A stretch of DNA of 9,398 nucleotides from Candidatus Poribacteria bacterium (GTDB lineage: Bacteria; Poribacteria; WGA-4E; DTYX01): assembly GCA_012961655.1 (NCBI GenBank), contig DTYX01000372.1:1-9398 (forward strand), in the 5' to 3' direction. The translations under genes were made by a program, and so were the position numbers. This document shows, one piece after another, positions 5,632-9,398 of this stretch. Within the stretch, counting starts at the first letter, position 1; each line of letters starts with the position of its first letter. The notes below the pieces were generated by a model. That model did not search any database. It saw only the letters and a program-made list of their open reading frames with translations, and had not been told where the DNA came from.

Positions 5632-7515
5632 ATGCTCGGTGGATATATGGAGAAGATGCTCATTGTGAATTTGTCAACTGGAGAATTGACCGTACAAGAA
5701 CCAGATGAACAGTTTTACCGCAACTTCCTCGGCGGCTATGGGATAGGTGCGAGATTTATCTACCGCCACCAGAAACCGCGTGTTGACCCATTAGGCCCTG
5801 AAAATATCCTCGGGTTTGCCACAGGACCTTTAACCGGAACACCCGCGCTTATCGCTTCGAGATATACTGTAATGGGCAAATCCCCGCTAACCGGTACCTG
5901 GGGCGATGCAAACGCTGGCGGATATTTCGGTCCCAAGCTCAAATTTGCCGGTTACGACGCTGTCTTTTTTTTCGGTATTTCGGAAAAACCAGTTTATCTC
6001 TTCATCGACAGCGGCAAAGTTGAACTCCGCGATGCGACAAAAGTTTGGGGAAAAGATACGCGCGAAACTGAGGCGATAGTAAGGGCTGAATTGGGAGAAG
6101 ATGTTCCGCTTACGTGTATCGGACCAGCAGGTGAAAAACGTTCATTGATTTCCTGTATCATAAATGATGGCGGCCGCGCTGCCGGACGTTCGGGACTCGG
6201 CGCAGTGATGGGTTCTAAAAAGTTAAAAGCGGTCGCGCTGAAAGGAAATTTATCCGTCCCGCTATCTGACCGAAAAGAGACGTCGCGTTTGAGAAAACAG
6301 TATCTCAATAGTATGTCAGGACTGCTGGTCGACCTCTTTCAGGACTACGGTACCTGTGCTATTATGAAAGACGCGGTTGATAGCGGCGATGCGCCGGTCA
6401 AAAATTGGGGCGGCGACGGTAAGACTGATTTTCCCAACGCGGCTGCCATTAGCGATGAAAATGTCATTCGCTATCAGATACGTAAATATGGATGCTACGG
6501 CTGTCCGTTGCAATGCGGCGGACGGGTCAAAGTGGAAAAGGGACCGTATAAATCCGAAGGGCGCAAGCCTGAATACGAGACAATCGGCGCCTTCGGACCG
6601 CTCTGCCTGAATGATAACATCGAATCCATCATCAAGGCGAATGAAATCTGCGATAGATACGGCTTGGATACAGTTTCAACTGGTTCTTCTATTGCCTTTG
6701 CTATCGAATGTTACGATAAGGGTATTATCGCCAAAGGGGATACAGATGGCATCGAATTGACCTGGGGCAATCACGAAGCTATCATAGAACTGACCGAAAA
6801 GATCGCCAAACGCGAGGGCTTCGGCGCGGTTCTGGCGGATGGCGTCAAAAAAGCAGCCGAGAGAATTGGCGATGGCGCCGAAGAGTATGCCATCCACGTT
6901 CAAGGACAAGAACTACCGATGCACCATCCGAAAAAGACACCAGGTTACGCGACGACGTACAAAATAGACCCAACCCCCGGACGACATACCCAAGGCGGCG
7001 CCGCCAACGTAGAGGGATTTCCCCCAGAGGGTATGGACCTGCCGGAGATTGATGAATACACCGCCAGTGGAAAGGGTGAAATCCACAAAAAGATGAGCAA
7101 TTTTATCCATGCGGTCAATTGCACCGGACTATGTTTATTTGGCATTACGTGTATTGATGTCAATGCCATTCCCGATTTTATCAATTCCGTCGTCGGATGG
7201 GAATGCACCATGGATGAACTGATTGAAACCGGAGAACGGATTGCCAATGTCCGCCATGCGTTTAATCTGCGAGAAGGTTTGAATCCGCTGGAGTTTAAAA
7301 TTCCCAAACGCGTCATCGCAAAATCGCAACAATTTGCCGATGTCGTCGGCGGCGAGATAGATGTGGATGTGCAGGTGAGCGATTATCTAAAGGCAATGGA
7401 ATGGGACCCCCAAACGGGAAAACCGAGCGAGCGGAGATTAATCCAACTCGGTTTATCTGACATTGCGGATGAAATTGCTGAACTCAACGATACTTCTTCA
7501 CCGCTTCATACATAG
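5632..7515 (+). CDS. Aldehyde:ferredoxin oxidoreductase family protein (tungsten/molybdenum pterin enzyme)
   Basis: The 627-residue length matches the family. The N-terminal domain has the usual GGYMEKMLIVNLSTGEL start, FLGGYGIGA (32-40), DPLGPEN (52-58) and the pterin-binding KSPLTGTWGDANAGG block (83-97). The 4Fe-4S cluster ligands are C288-x2-C291-x3-C295 (YGCYGCPLQC) and C501. Of the two DxxGL(C/D) motifs that contact the bis-pterin cofactor, the first is intact (D341-RYGLD), while the second reads N496-CTGLC with Asn in place of Asp. Family enzymes oxidise aldehydes to carboxylic acids and reduce ferredoxin in the cytoplasm, mostly in anaerobes. ATG 5632 is supported by AAAGGAC (5617-5623) and by the family N-terminus; M6 is a less likely alternative. 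A TACAAT box lies at 5607-5612 without a clear -35. The last 32 bases overlap the convergent UroD-like gene. Substrate unknown; aldehydes from the aldolase next door are a reasonable guess. Confidence 0.93.
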   Translation: MLGGYMEKMLIVNLSTGELTVQEPDEQFYRNFLGGYGIGARFIYRHQKPRVDPLGPENILGFATGPLTGTPALIASRYTVMGKSPLTGTWGDANAGGYFGPKLKFAGYDAVFFFGISEKPVYLFIDSGKVELRDATKVWGKDTRETEAIVRAELGEDVPLTCIGPAGEKRSLISCIINDGGRAAGRSGLGAVMGSKKLKAVALKGNLSVPLSDRKETSRLRKQYLNSMSGLLVDLFQDYGTCAIMKDAVDSGDAPVKNWGGDGKTDFPNAAAISDENVIRYQIRKYGCYGCPLQCGGRVKVEKGPYKSEGRKPEYETIGAFGPLCLNDNIESIIKANEICDRYGLDTVSTGSSIAFAIECYDKGIIAKGDTDGIELTWGNHEAIIELTEKIAKREGFGAVLADGVKKAAERIGDGAEEYAIHVQGQELPMHHPKKTPGYATTYKIDPTPGRHTQGGAANVEGFPPEGMDLPEIDEYTASGKGEIHKKMSNFIHAVNCTGLCLFGITCIDVNAIPDFINSVVGWECTMDELIETGERIANVRHAFNLREGLNPLEFKIPKRVIAKSQQFADVVGGEIDVDVQVSDYLKAMEWDPQTGKPSERRLIQLGLSDIADEIAELNDTSSPLHT

Positions 7516-8719
7516 CGACGATGTTTTCGGGCGATACGTTCGACACGATATTATGAATCTGAGAGAATACGAAGCCGCCATCAGGAGCGAAGATTTCAAT
7601 GCGTTCTTTAACGTGTCCGTCGATTTCCCGCAGCGTTCCGTAAGGCAACATTTCCTGGGTGTCACACCCACCGCCCCAAAATGTAATATCTCGTCCAAAT
7701 TCCTTTTTCAACCATTTCGGTTCCATACCGGACGCTGAAGTCTGGACGGGATTCAAAATTTCTACGCCAACATCGATAAGGTCGGACAGCAATTCGGCGA
7801 CGGAACCGCAGCTGTGAAGAAAAATATGTACGTCGGAATGTTTTCTGATGTAATCGTAAATAATTTTATGACGCGGCTTGAATATCTCACGATAGGTTTT
7901 CGGCGAAATCTGAGCTGCTTGTTGAGTGCCTAAATCATCTCCCATCTGAATGATTTGAATATAGTCGCTTACCGCGGGAAGAAATTTTTCCAGACTTGCC
8001 AAGTGAATCTCAACCAATTTATCCAGCAAAGATTCCACTCGCTTGGGATTTCCCACGATGTCTAAGAGGAAATTGTCAAATCGGCGCAAGAACTGCCCCC
8101 ACTCCAGTAGATTACCTCCAAAAGCTGCCATAATTGCGTAATCCGTAGTTTCATAGAGCTGTTTCGCGCGCCGTTTGATTTCCGCCAGATATTCATCCGT
8201 CAACGGTTCATGCCACGGCGCTGTTGGCAGTGCGCCCCAGGTTACTTTTGCCATTGCTTCAGGCAAGTTCTTCAATGAATCTTCGCTCCATTTTATCAGA
8301 GGCCAATAGCATTGATTTATGTATTCCACTCCCACCGGCATCTCGCCGATTACTGTTCCATCGTCGCTCTTCACAATCCAACCGCTATCTTGAGGAGTTA
8401 ATTCTGCCCAGGCTGGAATCTTTGCTAACGAACCATCAGGCAAGGTCCAGTCTTTCCAATCTTCAGGCTTATCCAGAAATGCCCGACCTAAGTCGATAAC
8501 ATCAGCCTCGACAAAATTCAATATCTCCTGCTCTGGTTGAGCCAGTTGTTGAATTATGTCGTAAACTAACGTCTCACCTTTTGTGTATCCGAGGTATTCT
8601 TTCAGGCGGTTGTATGCGATTGCCATAATCCCTGTCGAGCGCATCCCACCTAAATCGACAGGTACTTTATCGGGTTCCTTATGATTAATTGCATCTAAAA
8701 CTCGTTGTCGAGATGTCAT
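7484..8719 (-). CDS. Uroporphyrinogen decarboxylase (UroD)-family protein, corrinoid methyltransferase-like
   Basis: With its start at ATG 8719 the product has 411 residues; minus-strand AAGGAGT (8734-8728) eight bases upstream decides this start over longer readings that run into the cupin gene. The N-terminus (SRQRVLDAINHKEPDKVPVD, 3-22) and the later HSCGSV segment are typical of the UroD family. A zinc site like that of the methyltransferases MtaA and MtbA is visible as H302-x-C304 (LHSCG) and C352 (GGGCDTQ). The arginine-rich active-site motif of true haem-pathway UroD is missing near residues 20-30, so it is unlikely to make coproporphyrinogen. Relatives move methyl groups between methylated substrates or corrinoid proteins and a thiol acceptor. 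No corrinoid carrier protein is encoded in the window. Its end overlaps the oxidoreductase gene by 32 bp, tail to tail. Confidence 0.88.
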   Translation of the reverse strand: MTSRQRVLDAINHKEPDKVPVDLGGMRSTGIMAIAYNRLKEYLGYTKGETLVYDIIQQLAQPEQEILNFVEADVIDLGRAFLDKPEDWKDWTLPDGSLAKIPAWAELTPQDSGWIVKSDDGTVIGEMPVGVEYINQCYWPLIKWSEDSLKNLPEAMAKVTWGALPTAPWHEPLTDEYLAEIKRRAKQLYETTDYAIMAAFGGNLLEWGQFLRRFDNFLLDIVGNPKRVESLLDKLVEIHLASLEKFLPAVSDYIQIIQMGDDLGTQQAAQISPKTYREIFKPRHKIIYDYIRKHSDVHIFLHSCGSVAELLSDLIDVGVEILNPVQTSASGMEPKWLKKEFGRDITFWGGGCDTQEMLPYGTLREIDGHVKERIEIFAPDGGFVFSQIHNIVSNVSPENIVAMYEAVKKYR

Positions 8720-8756
8720 AATATCCAACTCCTTACTAAGCCGAAATTGTGCCTTT

Positions 8757-8785
8757 ATTATATCCCAACACTGGTGAAAAAGCAA
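8757..8785 (-). promoter_or_regulatory. Promoter of the UroD-like gene (TTGCTT-17-TATAAT)
   Basis: On the minus strand TTGCTT (8785-8780) and consensus TATAAT (8762-8757) are 17 bp apart, predicting a transcript start near 8750 and a leader of about 30 bases. The two hexamers and spacing are identical to those before the aldolase gene. The -35 box lies 15 bp from the -35 box of the cupin promoter on the other strand. Confidence 0.6.
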
Positions 8786-8800
8786 AAAAAATATCTGACC

Positions 8801-8829
8801 TTGACAAACATCAATCGCAGTGTTAAAAT
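8801..8829 (+). promoter_or_regulatory. Promoter of the cupin gene (TTGACA-17-TAAAAT)
   Basis: A perfect -35 TTGACA (8801-8806), a 17-bp spacer and TAAAAT (8824-8829) make this the best sigma-70 match in the window. The predicted start near 8836 gives a 44-base leader containing AAGAGGA (8866-8872) before the ATG at 8880. It stands back to back with the UroD-like promoter, so one bound regulator could influence both. Confidence 0.65.
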
Positions 8830-8879
8830 TAAAAAGCACATTATAAAACCAGCATTTACCACAGCAAGAGGATATTACC

Positions 8880-9248
8880 ATGGCATTAACAACTACAGAT
8901 GTATGCGTCATTAGGTTAGGCAAAGGTGAACGGATTTCGTCAGAGCTAGAAGCAGTTTTGGACGAAGTTAATATCGCTTCAGTTCACGCTTTTGTGGTCA
9001 CACCAGAAAGTCCAACGGAATTGCATTATCACGATTTCGATGAATACTGGTTGTTTACGGAAGGAACAACGACTGTGACACTGCGATTGTCCGATGGAAC
9101 GAAAAAAGAATATGAAGTTGCCCCTTATGATTTGATAGCGACGCCGAAAGGCGTTGAACATGGACATATCCCTAATGAGACGGTTAAGGGATTCGAATTC
9201 GTAAGTAAGATTAGGCCGGGGGCGCGGCAAGGTCATTTGCAACGTTGA
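8880..9248 (+). CDS. Small single-domain cupin protein
   Basis: The 122-residue product is a single cupin barrel. Motif 1 supplies the metal ligands H49, H51 and E55 (ELHYHDFDEYWLF), and motif 2 supplies H94 (PKGVEHGH). Small cupins of this type act as sugar isomerases, epimerases, dioxygenases or ligand sensors, and the sequence does not decide between these. A clear ribosome site (AAGAGGA, 8866-8872) seven bases before ATG supports the start. It is divergent from the UroD-like gene and has its own promoter. No obvious terminator follows the stop; the strong palindrome about 95 bases downstream has no T-run. Confidence 0.85.
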   Translation: MALTTTDVCVIRLGKGERISSELEAVLDEVNIASVHAFVVTPESPTELHYHDFDEYWLFTEGTTTVTLRLSDGTKKEYEVAPYDLIATPKGVEHGHIPNETVKGFEFVSKIRPGARQGHLQR

Positions 9249-9340
9249 ATAAATAACATACCCGCTTTTTAAAACACACACCAGGAGCTTATAAGGTTGG
9301 GCAGTAAATATCAGTATGTTTTATATGCAAGCGAAAAGTT

Positions 9341-9381
9341 ACCTGCCCGCCGCGTCTGCTTGTATCTGTTCGCGGGCAGGT
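9341..9381. repeat. Strong GC-rich palindrome, 10-bp arms, near the window end
   Basis: ACCTGCCCGC (9341-9350) and GCGGGCAGGT (9372-9381) are perfect reverse complements around a 21-base spacer. No T-run follows on the plus strand, so it is not a classical terminator. The GC-rich arms in an AT-rich gap resemble REP-type dispersed palindromes or the folded end of a small mobile element. A 28-codon frame from TTG 9297 (AGGAG at 9283-9287) to TGA 9383 and an ATG frame from 9316 that is open to the window edge both cross it; neither is convincing as a gene. The rest of 9249-9340 shows nothing I can name. Confidence 0.6.
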
Positions 9382-9398
9382 GATATTGTGGTGATAAA

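Noticed and set aside
5994..6308. Antisense reading frames inside the oxidoreductase and other long genes
   Set aside because: They lack family resemblance and ribosome sites and sit opposite strongly conserved coding sequence.
7484..8923. Longer 479-residue reading of the UroD-like gene starting at 8923
   Set aside because: The extra 68 residues cross both divergent promoters and the cupin start, do not look like family sequence, and a good ribosome site marks ATG 8719.
9297..9383. 28-codon frame from TTG with an upstream AGGAG
   Set aside because: Rare start codon, very short, and its second half is the palindrome; kept only as a note in the repeat entry.
1..9398. CRISPR array, tRNA or rRNA gene, or complete insertion sequence
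   Set aside because: No regularly spaced direct repeats, no tRNA- or rRNA-like sequence and no transposase or integrase reading frame could be found.

Overview
The window is about 9.4 kb of bacterial DNA of moderate GC content. It carries seven full-length protein genes, one decayed gene fragment, one orphan start signal with a very short reading frame, and several inverted repeats. Shine-Dalgarno sites and sigma-70-type promoters are recognisable. An aldehyde:ferredoxin oxidoreductase-family protein, a cobalamin-type radical SAM protein and a corrinoid-methyltransferase-like UroD-family protein point to an anaerobic or microaerobic lifestyle. I cannot place the organism from sequence alone. 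The mix (acid-sugar enolase-superfamily protein, UroD-like protein, Memo protein with an extra N-terminal domain) resembles uncultured candidate phyla such as Poribacteria or Latescibacteria, but that is only an impression.

Layout from left to right. At 1-1250 (+) lies a mandelate racemase-type enolase-superfamily enzyme whose true start may lie just outside the window. At 1251-1442 there is a promoter-like sequence, a small hairpin and a near-perfect ribosome binding site leading only into a 32-codon frame. A B12-binding-type radical SAM gene (1443-2894, -) and a Memo-family gene with a PqqD-like N-terminal domain (2980-4206, +) diverge from an 85-bp region containing a palindrome. The 302-bp gap at 4207-4508 holds an antisense remnant of an ECF sigma factor gene, a hairpin and the promoter of the next gene. 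A class II aldolase (4509-5519, +) is followed by a terminator-like hairpin and then the aldehyde:ferredoxin oxidoreductase gene (5632-7515, +). The latter runs 32 bp into the 3' end of a convergent UroD-like gene (7484-8719, -). That gene diverges from a small cupin gene (8880-9248, +) across 160 bp holding two clear back-to-back promoters. The last 150 bp contain a strong palindrome.

Working model, by inference: the left-end enzyme dehydrates an acid sugar to a 2-keto-3-deoxy acid, the class II aldolase cleaves that or a phosphorylated derivative, and the tungsten- or molybdenum-pterin oxidoreductase oxidises the aldehyde released and passes electrons to ferredoxin. The UroD-like protein and cupin fit side reactions such as methyl removal or sugar isomerisation. 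The Memo and radical SAM genes look like a separate regulated pair. Nothing here is a clear defence system or complete mobile element. The best candidates for something undescribed are the Memo/radical SAM pair, the unusual aldolase and the orphan start signal at 1303-1494.
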